Origin: Onchocerca volvulus
Taxonomy: Eukaryota; Nematoda; Chromadorea; Rhabditida; Onchocercidae
DNA length: 64,000 bases
Assembly: GCA_000499405.2 (NCBI GenBank)
Contig: HG738137.1
Location: 24,208,798 to 24,272,797, forward strand
Direction of reading: 5' to 3'
Shown here: positions 35,986 through 48,800 of the stretch, one piece after another
Numbering within the stretch: the stretch's first letter is position 1
Layout: each line of letters begins with the position of its first letter
Notes under the pieces: generated by a model
The model's input: only the letters and a program-made list of their open reading frames with translations
What the model was told of the DNA's origin: nothing
Database searches by the model: none
Translations under genes and position numbers: made by a program

Positions 35986-38584
35986 AAGAGATATATATAT
36001 ATATATGTGACAGGATTATTTTAATAAATGATATTTGTAATCAGTAATCGATTATTACAATCCTATATTATATTATGAAATTATAAAAAACAGTTATTCA
36101 AGCAACATTTTCAGTTGTTATAAAAATTATTGATTAATCATTTCCAGAATCCTATCAATAAAAATTGCAAAGTATTGAAATTAATAATCGAATTATTTCA
36201 AACTGATAAAATTCAATTGGCAAATTCCATTTTTCAATAAAATTAAAAAATTTCAACTTTTTCAGTGTAAAATTTGCTATTAAAATAACATACTGTAATA
36301 ATATTTTTTTAAATTTTTTAATGAAAAAATAATTTGATAAATTTTTTTTTAATTTTAGGAAATTTTTGCATTTCCATCAGAAATTAAATCATTTTATTGT
36401 TAATTTTATTAGAACTGTAATATAAGATGTAAAATTTATAATTAACTTATTTAATAAATGCCAATTTTTCAAGCGAATCGAATACATCGAATTAGGAGGA
36501 AGAAAATGACAAATTCTAAATTTCGTACTATTCTAAAGATTTGTGCAAAATGAAATAGAAAAAGAAGAGATTCTGAAGTTAAAAAAAAAATGATGAAGCG
36601 AAATTAAACAGTAATTTTTTTTTTTTTTTTTTTCTTGTTTTATGCTGAATATTTCAAGGTGAGAGTTCAAAATTTGAAACAGGAATTGTATTTGAAGAAA
36701 GAAATTACAAAATTTTTTTTCTCCGCAACTTTCAGTTTACACAATAAATTCTTTTACTTTACTTAGATATTTTGATTCAAATATTTTTGCTACCCTTATC
36801 ATAATCATCATTTTCCATCAGTACATATGCATATATAAATTGAATTTGTCAAATTTTATCTTCTAAAAAATCGAAAAATTTCAGTTTTTCATTTTAAGCA
36901 ACGATTTCTTTCACTTACAACTTTAATATTCCAATTCAGGACATAATTTCCTTCCCAAAATTATTGATAAACAAATTAAATAAGTTGAATGCTATTTCTT
37001 TGTGCTATTTCTCTTATTTCAAATAAGCCAAGCTTTAAAAAACTTTCCGTAGAATCAATTTATGCCAATTTTGGAAGATAAAAGATTAGAAAAATTGAAA
37101 TATTTTTTGAAATTTAAATATGACGAAATACTCAGGTATTGTGTACAATAGAAATTTGTCACATTTCTCAGAAATTTGAGGCTTCTGTCCTTTCATCTTC
37201 CAATCCAACAAAAATCTTTCTTTCACGATAAATATTATTGCTATGCAATTATCATTTATTATCATCATTGTAGATAATTTTAGCGATCTTTTTTCTTATC
37301 AAAATTATCGAAAAGATATATTTAGAAAGGAATTAAATAAATCTAAAATTAAATTAATTAAATAAGTCTAACACTAATTTGAATTAAATAAATCTAACAT
37401 TAATTTTATCCCACTTATTTGGTAATGATTTTGTTTGTTCAGTGATATTAATAATTTAAAACGATAATGTAATTTGTTCAACTTTTTCCTGCTACAATAA
37501 TAATTTTTTTCTATTACAATAAATATTTATTTATTTATTAGCAAATTTTTACCTGATTCATTGCTGTCCAACATTTCGTCGCCCATCAAATAATCGGAAT
37601 TGAATAAATTTTATTTTTATTTTCTTTACATTATCGATATATTTGTTTCAAGATATCAAAACCATTTCTTTTTTTCTAGTAATATAAATGATAAAATATT
37701 ATAAGCAAAAGACATCTATATGAACTAATTTTTTTTTTTTTGCAGTTCAATTTTTTGCAATTCAAATTTATCATTTGATTTTCGATTTATTCCAGAAATT
37801 CTTTTCGTATATTATATACACTTTTTTTATCTTTTCACTTATTTTGTTAATTTTCAATGTAAAATATTCACTGTTCATTTTCATTTTCATTTTAAATCTA
37901 TTATTTCTAATCTTTCTAATTGCAACATTTAATTTTTAACATGAAATTGAAAACCAATCGAATTTGATAAACCATTCTCATTATCATACATAGTTTTGGG
38001 GTATTTATAAAAAAAAAAAAGAAAACCATTAGATTTACTGACAAAATTTTTTACCGGATTTTTGTTTCGATTTTTTCGAATCCATGTCTGATTTTCAAAT
38101 ATTTGGTTTTTTGTGAAATTTAAATTTTCTTTTTCATTATGATCCCCACTCCTTTTTTTTTTCAGAACGAAAAGGAAAATTGTTATGTTTTCAATTTTCA
38201 GAAATTTTTCTTTTTTTTTTTTACATTGTAAATTACACTTTGTAAAATTAAAAATATTTGTAATTTCAGTACATTGCACATTATTTGATACTTTCTTTCA
38301 AGAAATAATATATTTTCAATCTTATCAAAGTCAAAAATATGATTATTGGAAATATTATCAATTAAATAATACAAAAATAATTTTTTTTTAAAATAAATAT
38401 TTCATAACTAAGAAAAAGTGCAATGTTGTCAACAATTTTGGTAAAAAAATTTTTTTCTTTTTTTTTTCAAGCCCAAAAATGTTTGAGATAATAAACAAAA
38501 AAATTCATGTTGACAAAGTATGATGATATGTGAAGAATGTGTACATTGAAATTTGCCGAATTATTAGAATATTAAACTACTTGA

Positions 38585-38800
38585 TGTGATTCATTTAATC
38601 TTTCGATTAAAATCAATTAAATTACCAAACAAAAATATGAATCATAATGGATGATGTTATATTTGCTATGATTCATTTAATTTTTCTGTTAAAATCAATT
38701 AAAGTTATTTAATCAAGATATGAATCATGATAAATGATATCATACTGTTTATTCTGTTTCATTCAATCTTTCAAATAAAGATTAATTAAAATTATTAATC
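38585..38800. repeat. Tandem repeat, ~82-87 base unit, about 2.5 copies
   Basis: The unit starts TGATTCATTTAATCTTTC and continues ...AAAATCAATTAAA...ATATGAATCAT(A/G)AT. Copies start near 38587, 38669 and 38756. Confidence 0.75.
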
Positions 38801-39224
38801 AACTGATTTTATTAATAATATGTATTAAAATATTGGAAATTGTTGAGTTAAAAAAGGTATTATGTAATTGTGAACTTCAACAATATGATTAATATATTTG
38901 AAATTATTTGAATTATCGTGATCATAATAGTATATTGAAACTATCGTGATAATAAAATATCATTATATGTTATAAAAACAATGCATAATAATGAATAAAA
39001 TATTATTGATCGAATATTTTTGTAAAATGACTATATTGCATATTATTTATTCTTTTCATTTTGCACACAAATTAAAATTCTTCATGCATTATTTTCGGAT
39101 AAACTTTGTATTTATGGTATATTTTCAAATAATTTAAATCATTCGGGAATTAAAGAAATCAAGTATTAAAGAAACGCCATTTCTTTCTTTTTTTTTTTTT
39201 TTTAAAGCGAATGATGACTCACGT

Positions 39225-39318
39225 AATAATGACGTGAAGCATATTTGACGATTTTAATGATGACGTGAAGCATATTTGACGATTTTAATAATGACATGAA
39301 GCATATTTGACAAAATTA
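39225..39318. repeat. 31-base tandem repeat, three copies
   Basis: The unit TGACGTGAAGCATATTTGACGATTTTAAT recurs with a period of 31 at about 39230, 39261 and 39292; the third copy has an A for G and a diverged end. Each copy contains a TGACGT half-site like that of CREB/ATF factors. Confidence 0.85.
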
Positions 39319-39384
39319 AACCTTATTTCATATATGCACTATGACGTCGATTCAAGACATTGTAAAATTCATCACTTATTTTTT

Positions 39385-39530
39385 TCCTTTTGGCTATTAT
39401 AAAACTTCCTGGTTTTTAGCTATAAATATTAAGGCCTGGCAAAGCTCCTTCCTCTTTTTTTTTTTCCTTTTGGCCATAAATATTAGGCCATTGTAAAACT
39501 TCCTTTTTTTTAGCAATCAATAATAAGGAA
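39385..39530. repeat. Imperfect tandem repeat
   Basis: Blocks CCTTTTGGC(T/C)AT, AAATATTA(A)GGCC and TAAAACTTCCT...TTTTTAGC recur two to three times in the same order. Confidence 0.6.
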
Positions 39531-42239
39531 GACTAAAAGCATTACAATTCTTAAATATTAATTTCTTTTATACCAATAGTAAATAGAATAGAAATATTAA
39601 ATAAAATTTAATATAATTACGAAAAGTAAGAATATTATTTTATAATTTACTTGAAAATTTTACTCGCATTAATATTTTCTGGTTAATAAACATAGTTTGA
39701 TAATGATTAATTTGTTGACAATTTAATTTCGTTTTATTTTTTTTTAATAATTTTTGAATTTGAATTTTTAAATCGAATAATTTTTCAAAGTAATAATTTT
39801 TTGAAATTTAAAATTACAAATCAATTCAGACAACTTTGACATATACTTTTGTTTTTTGTTTCCTTTTCTTTTGTTACCAATGTTTATTGTTGTTGTTATT
39901 ATTATTATTGCATTAGCTAAAATACCATCTTCTTTTTATACTTTTATTTTAATTGTAACAAAAAATTAATGAAAATGAAAATAAAATAAAAAAAAGTTAA
40001 ATTTTATGTGAACATAATAAATTATTAGTATAAGCAGATGAAATCAATTGGATTAGATCAATGAATGAACAAAGTGCAAAGTATATTTTAAAGCGAACTC
40101 AATAAGTTCAAAATAAATTTCTAGTTTACACTTTAAAAAAAAAAAAAGAAAAAGAGAAGAAAAGGGAGATAGTTAGAAGTTCATTTTAAAATATTTCTTT
40201 AAAAAAGGAATGAATGAATGAGTGAAGGAAGGATGAAAAATGAAAGGAAATTGAAAATTGTGTAAAAGCTTAACGAAGAAGATAAGATGAATTTCGATCT
40301 CATTTTTTTTTTTTGATTTTTGTTCATTCCTTTCATTTTCATTCATTTTTTCATTTTGAATCATTCAATGAAAATTAAACAATCTCGATCAAATCATTCG
40401 TCCTTTTCATTCTTTATGAGAAAGAAAATGAATTTGTCAAAAAAAAAAGTAGCAAAAAGAAAATTTCATTTTTTTTTTTTAAATTTAATTCCTTCTTTTC
40501 TTTCGGTATCTTTTGGAAAGGAAATGAATGATCAAATAATAAATGAAATTAAATATATTTAATTCATACCATACTTACTAATTAAAAACTTGACGTTTGT
40601 GTTTGAAAAATGAATTAAGAGTAAGAGATAAAATTAAAAGATAAGCTAAGACAAAAAAAAAAAAAAAAAACAGAAAAATGACAAATTTTTTCTTTAATTT
40701 ATGAAATTAAATTATACTCTATTTTTTTTTTTTTTTTTTTTTTGTTTCAAAGAATGGAAATAAATTAATGAAATGAATTTTTGACTGTAAAGAATTCTAT
40801 AAATTATTGAAAGACATGAAATCAAAGTAAAAAAAAAAAAAAAAAAATGTTCTCTAAATGATACATTAATGTACCAAAATTTGGAAAATTAATAAAATTT
40901 TTATAACACATTTCATAAATTTTTCGAAAATTTCTTGCTTCTAATTATGGAGTTTTGATAAATTGTTTCGAAATATCAACCATAAATTAAAAAAAAAAAA
41001 AAAAGAAAGGTAGAAAGGTAGAAAGAAATAACAATATCGAATCAATGATTATCATTTGAAAAAAAAAAAAAAAAAAAGGCAAAGAAATGAGAGAAAAAAA
41101 CGATAAGAAGTACAAAATATGAAGTGAAATGTAAATTTCGAAATACAAATCATTTAGCTTACGTATTTTTTTTTGGTGACAATTTTCTATCAACTAATAT
41201 TGTCATACTTGTGAAATTCAAAAATTTGATGAAAATAGCAAATAAACAAATGTAATAAAAATGAGCCATTGAAATGATCAGAATTCAACAAATGATGTCA
41301 TATATCTTGTGATATTGTCAACAACAAATTCCTTTACTTTGAAAATGAAACAAATAGGCAAACATTTGCAACAATAACATATGCATCAGCTGAATATAGC
41401 ATAAATAGCAAAAAATGTATGGAAAATGTGATAAGTAATATAAAATAAAAATACTTAATAAGTAATTAAATATACTAATAATAATAATAAATTTATTACG
41501 TGATTATTAATAAATTTGTAAACAAAAATAACAATAACAATTACAATAAAACAAAAATATTTAACAATAACAGTAATTCAAATTATATCCGGAAGTAAAA
41601 ATTTTTCTTTTTTTTGAAATTAAAAGAAAAGAAAAAAACAAGGAAGTTCAAAGAAAGAAGGAAGAAAAAAAAATGTTGTTGTATATGTGAAAATGAATAA
41701 TAAAATAATTGACGAGAAAAAAGAAAAAAAAGGAAATTAATAATAAAAATACAAGAAAAAGGATTAAAATGGATAATTCAAGTATAAAGTTTTCATTTTT
41801 TCTTCTTTTCTTCTCTTTTCGAATGGATCAAAAAACGTCATCGTTTAGTTGCCATTGAATGAAAATATATTCTTGCTGATGATCATCGATCAAGTTTTAT
41901 TTATTTGTATCGGAAAGAGAGCAAAAGGCTTTTGATGTGTTTGTGAGTGCAAATATATAAAATGGCTGATTGAATGAATTTTGCTTAGTTGCCTGCTCTA
42001 TTTTTCGAATAGCTTTTATTTCAATTCTTATCATCCATCCGCTTATCACTTATCAGTTCAATCACTTCTTACTTCATCCTTTCAAAACAAGAAAACATCC
42101 AAAATTGTCTGGAACGGTAAATTTTCATTCCAAACTTTTCTTTTCTCTTTAATTCATTAAGCAATTTTTTATTCATTTATTTAAAAAGAAAATTTGAGAA
42201 AAGTTTTCAAAAAAAAAAGAAAAAAAAATTTGCAGTGAA

Positions 42240-42480
42240 TGATTGTAAAGAAATTGAATTTTTGATTTAAATGAAATTTAATATTTAATTATTCATTTAC
42301 GTTATGTGATAAATAAATTATGATTTTAGTTTAAACTAAATTTAAATATTTATTATGCATGGTATCATTAATGTAAAGAAATTGAAATTCTGATTTAAAT
42401 GAAACTTAAATATTTAGTATGCTTGTGCAACTAAATGTATATAAGATTTTGATTTAAATTAAGCTTAAATATTTTAAACA
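42240..42480. repeat. Diverged tandem repeat, ~65-base unit, about four copies
   Basis: Units contain GTAAAGAAATTGAA(T/A)TT, then TGATTTAAATGAAA(T/C)TTAA, then ATATTTA(A/G)TATGC. The first and third copies are most alike. Confidence 0.65.
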
Positions 42481-45033
42481 CAAACTTGCATTTATTTCGA
42501 AATTATAGCAGTTATCATTTCCAATTATTATTATTATTTCAAATTTGATAAAATTTGATGAGCAAAATAAAACAAAATGTATGCTAAAAATATGAGTAAT
42601 AATTTTTTTGGCGAATTTATTGAAATTCGTCAAAATTTTTTTTTGATTTGAAAAAAGTTGATATATTATTGTAAATTCAAATGATTTTATTTAAGGTATG
42701 GAATTGAATTGAATCAAATAAAAGCGGAAAGATCAGAACTGATAACGAAATAATTTGATAATACTGAAAATATGAAAAATATAATCAAACATCGATTAAA
42801 TACCAAAGATTTTGAATATCAAAGATTGGGTAATCTTTATGAAAAATTAAATAATCAATTTTGAAAAAATTCCTGAAATAAAAAATCAAATTAAAGTAAA
42901 TAACAACATTAACAGGTTAATAAGTATTTTTTTCAAATTATTTTTACTTAAATAGTTCAACATATACTGCCAAAGTTCAAAAATTTTGAATTATAATAGA
43001 ATTACTTCTATTTGGTACATAAAAACCATTAATTTTTGCTCCCTCTTTTTTTCTTCTTCTTCTTTTTGCTATTTAATTTGAACATTTCATCACTCTCCAA
43101 TTTTTTTTTCTATTTTTTTTTTTTTTGAAACAAATGATTTCATCATGGCATCTCACATTTCAAAAAAAATTTTTTTTTAAATTCATAAACATTTTTTTCT
43201 TTTTCTTTTTCATTTTTAAACTTGAAAACTTAAAACATTAATAATTTAGCTTTGAATTATTTGCTCATTAATTATAATTCATTCATCTGATTATACCATA
43301 AATTAGAATACTAATTGACGTGTTTTTTATAATTCTTAAATTAGAGATAATTAATTTAAAATTTAAGCAAAAAAAATGTAACAAATTTTACTTTATCAAA
43401 AATAATTTCAGGAATCATCAGAAATGAATTTTCATTCCTTCCAGACCGCAGGCAACTACACGAAAATAAAAAAGGATGTTTCAAGCGGAAATGTCGAATG
43501 GATGATTGTAAAATTTTGAATATTTTTCGATAAATAAATTAGAATTCATATATCATTCCTATGTGCCTTTCAAATGTCTTTCAAATTTCGGTGGATTATT
43601 TGACTGGTTATTGAAATCAATTCTTGAATTTAAATTAAGATTTAATGCCAAAGTTAATGCTCTAAAGCATTCAAAAGCATTCACCTAAATCTACTTTTTT
43701 ATTTACCAAAGAGCTTTCATTTCATTTATGCTGCCTTTATTATTCACTTTGTTTTTGTTTTTTTAATAAAATTTTATAAAGCATCATCCGAATTTTTTGA
43801 ATTTTATCATCGAAAAAAAAAAGTTAACAAATTTTGATAAAATAAATACAAAAAAGAAACTTTTTTTTAATATTAAGTGAAAAAAAAAAGTTAATGGATG
43901 ATGCATTTAAACTAGAGTGCTTTCATAATAAATCTGGTACTTTGCTCAAGCTCAATTACCTGATCTTTTTTTTTCTGTTTCAGCGATGAATTAATTGCTT
44001 TTTTGACTTAAATTTAATTGAAAAATTAGAGATTGAACCGTGAAATTTTAATAATAAGGAAGAAAAATAATTTAAATTTTACATTAACTGATCAAAATGA
44101 GTTGAGAAATTTAATGAGTGCAAAAGGTAATATGAGCCTTATGCAGACGCTTTTGGATAATTTATTTTTATCAACTTCCGCCTAAAATACAGCATGAAAA
44201 GCAAAAAAAAAAAAAAAAAAAAGGAAAAAAATGAAGCCATTTGTAAAAGTTTAACTTTGATATTTAAACTGAACTTCAATGTCAAAATTTATTTTTTCCT
44301 TTTCGAAATTTAATCTACAAAAAAAAAATTATCCATAAGATGATGCTATAATGCTTTCAAATACAGTCTTTCATTTCTTTTTTTTTTTTTTTTTCTTTTT
44401 TCTTGGATAAAATTTGTCTTTCTGTTTTGCATATTTTATATTTTTGATTAAAAATAAAACCCAAGTGCTTTCATGCTATGTGTTACTGCCAGTTTAACAG
44501 TGATAATCTTATCGATATTACACTTTTGCAGCTGATAATTGTAAATATTGATCAAATGCTATTGTTGATCATTTAATTGATTTTGTCAAATTTCGAAAAG
44601 ATTGCTAATTTTTAATAACAGCGTTGAAATAAGCAAGCCATTCATACAAATACAAGAGAATATGATGTAATTTTCAAAATTGAAATAACTAAAAACTAGT
44701 AATTGAATGAAATGAATGAAAGATAATTAATAATCATTTAAATGATTAAATATAATTATTTTGGTCAAAAATATACGAATAAGATTACTTTGATAGATTA
44801 ATAAGAATAGTTTTAAATCCAAAAACAACATATCGAGCAATTTCAGTCAAATAAGCTTACTAGTGGAATTTTTTATAATTTATCTAATATTGTTAAAGTG
44901 GAAATGAATATTTTAGGGATATAATGCTTGAAATCATCGTTTAATTTATTCATTATATTCGATTTTTCAGTTGAAAAAATTGCAACGCAATATTAGTATA
45001 AAGATTATCGCATATTAATTTATATTTTCAAAT

Positions 45034-45118
45034 TGGGATTCTGAATCCTTCTTTTTTCGATTTTTGAACTTTTAAAGTTGGAATTCTGAATCCTTTTTTT
45101 TCCCGATTTTCGAACACT
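45034..45118. repeat. 45-base tandem duplication
   Basis: Two copies of GGATTCTGAATCCTT...TTTCGATTTTTGAAC with a period of about 45. The motif resembles the repeat at 51980-52115. Confidence 0.7.
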
Positions 45119-45852
45119 AGTGTAATCATATATGCTATAAAAAACAAAAATGCAATTAACATTTTTATAATTCAGTGGAAGAGAACGTAAAATCTAAATT
45201 AAATTAATTATTTTTTGTCCATTTGTTGTGGTTGTTTAGTTGTTGACAGAATGAAGAAAAAAATTTTTGAATTTTGAGTGAAAAGTACAAATTCATAATT
45301 TAACAACATTATTAATAATTGTAATTAATTTTGTGACTTTTAATGAAAAAATAATAATAAAAAAGAAAAGGAAAAAATTTTCAAATTTGTTTATTTAAAA
45401 AAAATTAAAACTGGAAAAAATAATTAAATGGAATGAAATTTTCTATTTTAATTTCGATTATATTTACCAGAAAATTAGAAAATTTTATGTATTTTATAAC
45501 AACTATACAAAGTATTAACAATTCAAATCAATTACTCAATTTAGTAATACTTGCAAATTTAGTATCAAATATGGGCTCTTTTCTTTCCTCTTCAAAATTA
45601 ACAGTATGAAAAACATAATAACAGAATATTTCAGGATTACATAAAAAACTTGAATTTTGTATTAATTAACAAAGCTCAGTTCTTTAAGAACAAAATTAAA
45701 AATAGCATGGCAGGGAATAGAATATTACTATTTACATAAGTGAAAAACTTCAGTTATTTGGGTTAAAATTTCCCCATTACATAAATTTGTATTTGAAAAC
45801 TATACTGAAAAACATGTAACAAAAGAGTTAAAAATAAAAAAAAAAGAAAAGT

Positions 45853-48800
45853 TTAAACAAAATTTGGAAAATCATTGGAATCGATAGCACTTGTAGGGGA
45901 AGTTGGACTTAAAGATTTTAATGATTGAATCGTATAAGTACCATAACCATCCAAATGTAGCATCGTTTCATGAAATTTAATTAATGATGGACGATTAGTA
46001 ATTGATATAAAGCCAATATTATTCTGCAAATAAGCAAATATCATATTGACTAATTTTAAAATTTATTTTTCCATCTTTTTTTTTTCTTTTTGGGAAATTT
46101 AATTGAAAAATTTAATTGATTTGGAAATCAATTATGACAAATAATTATAAATAGGATTTTTTGTAATTAAATCCTCCAAGTAGTTTCTCAATCAATGCAT
46201 TTTGATACTAAGAATTTTAAACTGTTAATCGAAACAATAAATTTTGATAATTAGTGAAAGATGATAACTTTAGAATCAGAAGAAAAATCAGATTTTTCTT
46301 CCCGCAGTAACTATCATTTGTCATTAATTATTAATATTGAAATTCTTGATAACAATAATTATTCAATTTCTAACCTAAAATTAAACAAACAAATATTTTA
46401 AATGATTAAAAAGTTGAAAAATATACGAAAAGAAGAAGTTGATAAATGTGTTCTTCGATATCTAAATCGATACAACTGGTTGATTCATCTAAGATAACAA
46501 ATTGCGGTTGTTGATAGAAAACTCGGGCAAATGCAAATCGTTGTTGCTCACTTGGTGTTAATGTATCTTGCCTAAAAAGATATTTTTGAAATTTTATTAA
46601 TTTTAAAAAAAATTTGAAGTCTTAATAAATACAAATAATATGGAAGCTTATAATTGACAAAAATAAACGATATTTAACAAGCATGTTTTAAATTTTATTA
46701 ATTTTTGTAAGATTTGAAAATTTGATAGAAATAATTAATTAAAAGTTTATAATAAATAAATAATATACTAACCATTCAAATTCAACCGGATTAAAAAGGC
46801 CTTCACAACGTTCAATTAACCAGTCAAGTTTTAATTCACTCAAAATACCACTAATAGATGCATAATCTAAAAAATAAACATTGGCTTTAACGAAAAGGAA
46901 CAATATAAATTTAATTGATTAAAATTTAATTCAAATTAGATTTTGGAAAAAATTCAAATAATTGACTGACAAAATTCAAAAAGTTATTTTAAAAAATTTT
47001 TTAAAATTAATTATCATTTGTAAATATCTGTATATTTCACGAATATTAGCAGTAAAAAAAAATACAATTATTATTCAATAATTTATATTTGAATAAAGCT
47101 ATTATTTAGATTTCTTCGGAAACGAAACACCAAATATGGCTGATAGCATTGATAACAGATTAAATATTTACCGTTATCAATTCTTTCAAAACTATTTGAA
47201 ATGCCTGTTGCCGGAAAGTTAATTTGTTGAAATAAACTTAAATGACCACAAGGAAAATACGGCTTTTGCGGTAGGCGTAAAATTTGTCCACGTTTTGCTC
47301 CATGTCTAACATAACCTTTAAATTAATTAATTAAAGTTTTATGAATACCCAAAATTTTTTTGAATATTTGCTTAAGGAGTATCTAAGCAAATGCATATAA
47401 TCTAATAATATAAATCTTTCAAAGATTATTCCATAAAATTAATTTCTAAGGCTATTGAATTAAATAAATTAATTGAATTATTTCATTCTATCCTAATTTG
47501 ACTTAAAATTTATTTTTCAAGCTGACGAAATATAAATATAGCTAAAGTTCAAAATTAAAAAAAAAAAAATCTATTTCCTGAATAATTTATTTTAATATTC
47601 GGAAATATATACCAGTTTCATATTGCCATAATCGTGATAATACCCGAATCAACGATGTTTTCCCACTCCCATTAGAACCTGATATAATTATTTTTGCATC
47701 CTTATTGATTGACAATGAAAAATCTATAAAATTGGAAAAATTTTACCAAAATTCGCAATAATACATCACTTGATAAAAGCAAACATTTTAAATGTCAAAA
47801 AAAAAAAAGAATTTTTGAAACAATTCGAATTTTTTCTATAGAAAATTTTAAATTAAAAAAAAAATATCCAAAAAAGTTGAAGTCAAGATGATAAAGTAAA
47901 ATTTATTCACTAAAATTTCTAACATACTAAATATAAAATAACATATTCTGCGACAATAATTTGACACTGTATCGCCAATATTGTAATATATATTTCCGAA
48001 AAGAAAGATTTCATATTTCGAATATTAATCGCTTTGTTTTCTTTAACTTCTGTTTTCCTAACAATTGATACGAAAAATAATCGATAAAAAAAAAGAAAAA
48101 AAAGCATTTTAATTACAAATACCATTAAGCAATTTTCGAACAGGATAATAATTTGGTAATGAATAACTAATATTATGAATATCATACATCATATATTGCT
48201 TATTATTATCTTCTTCAAGTGTTGAATCAATTAAAAAATCATTTTCAAGGCCTGAAACAGTAGAATAACTTATTATTTATATTATTTATAACTGGAATAA
48301 TTATAATGGATTAAAATAATCGCATTCGTTTCATAAAGTGTTTCATTTTTACAATTTATGGACATCATTCAATAATTTATGGTGTTTTATTATGTTTTTT
48401 TTTTTACATTGGGAATTATTATTATGATATAAAACTTAATATTAAATAACAAAAGTTATCCATTAATTGCCGTTCTAAAATATTAAAGGCAAATTATTAA
48501 AGGGATTGATTATTACAGTAAACATAATGAAGTATCATGCTATTGCAAAAAGTTTAATTTGGGACAAGCAGTTATATTTGACTAATTTTATTAAAAAGTA
48601 AAATACCAAATGAACGGATATTTTATTTCAAATTGCCACAATTATTTAATTACAAATTTCCAGAAAACTTCGCTTACTTCATCAATTTTAATTCACTAAA
48701 TTAATTCTGTTGAAATATTGGTTGGAATAAATGTTTTATTTTCTCTAAATTTTCAGGCCATTATTGGTAAAATTTAAAATGAACAATTAGAAACTTTATT

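Larger units (their letters stand above)
35986..45852. other. About 10 kb without a recognised gene
   Basis: AT-rich DNA with dense homopolymers and several tandem repeats, listed separately. Possible isolated exon-like patches are 41970-42118, a readable frame ending at GAACG|GTAAAT, and 43412-43490, after a TTTCAG acceptor. The second reads MNFHSFQTAGNYTKIKKD and is noticeably less AT-rich. They are not enough to call a gene. The 3' ends of the flanking convergent genes lie at the borders. Confidence 0.5.

Noticed and set aside
40173..42152. Phe/Lys/His-rich frames on both strands, and a possible exon ending at 42118
   Set aside because: Most come from ATTC/TTTC low-complexity DNA. The 42-kb frame has no joinable partner exon.
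43412..43490. Exon-like patch after a TTTCAG acceptor reading MNFHSFQTAGNYTKIKKD
   Set aside because: It is less AT-rich than its surroundings, but no donor, partner exon or recognised family supports it.
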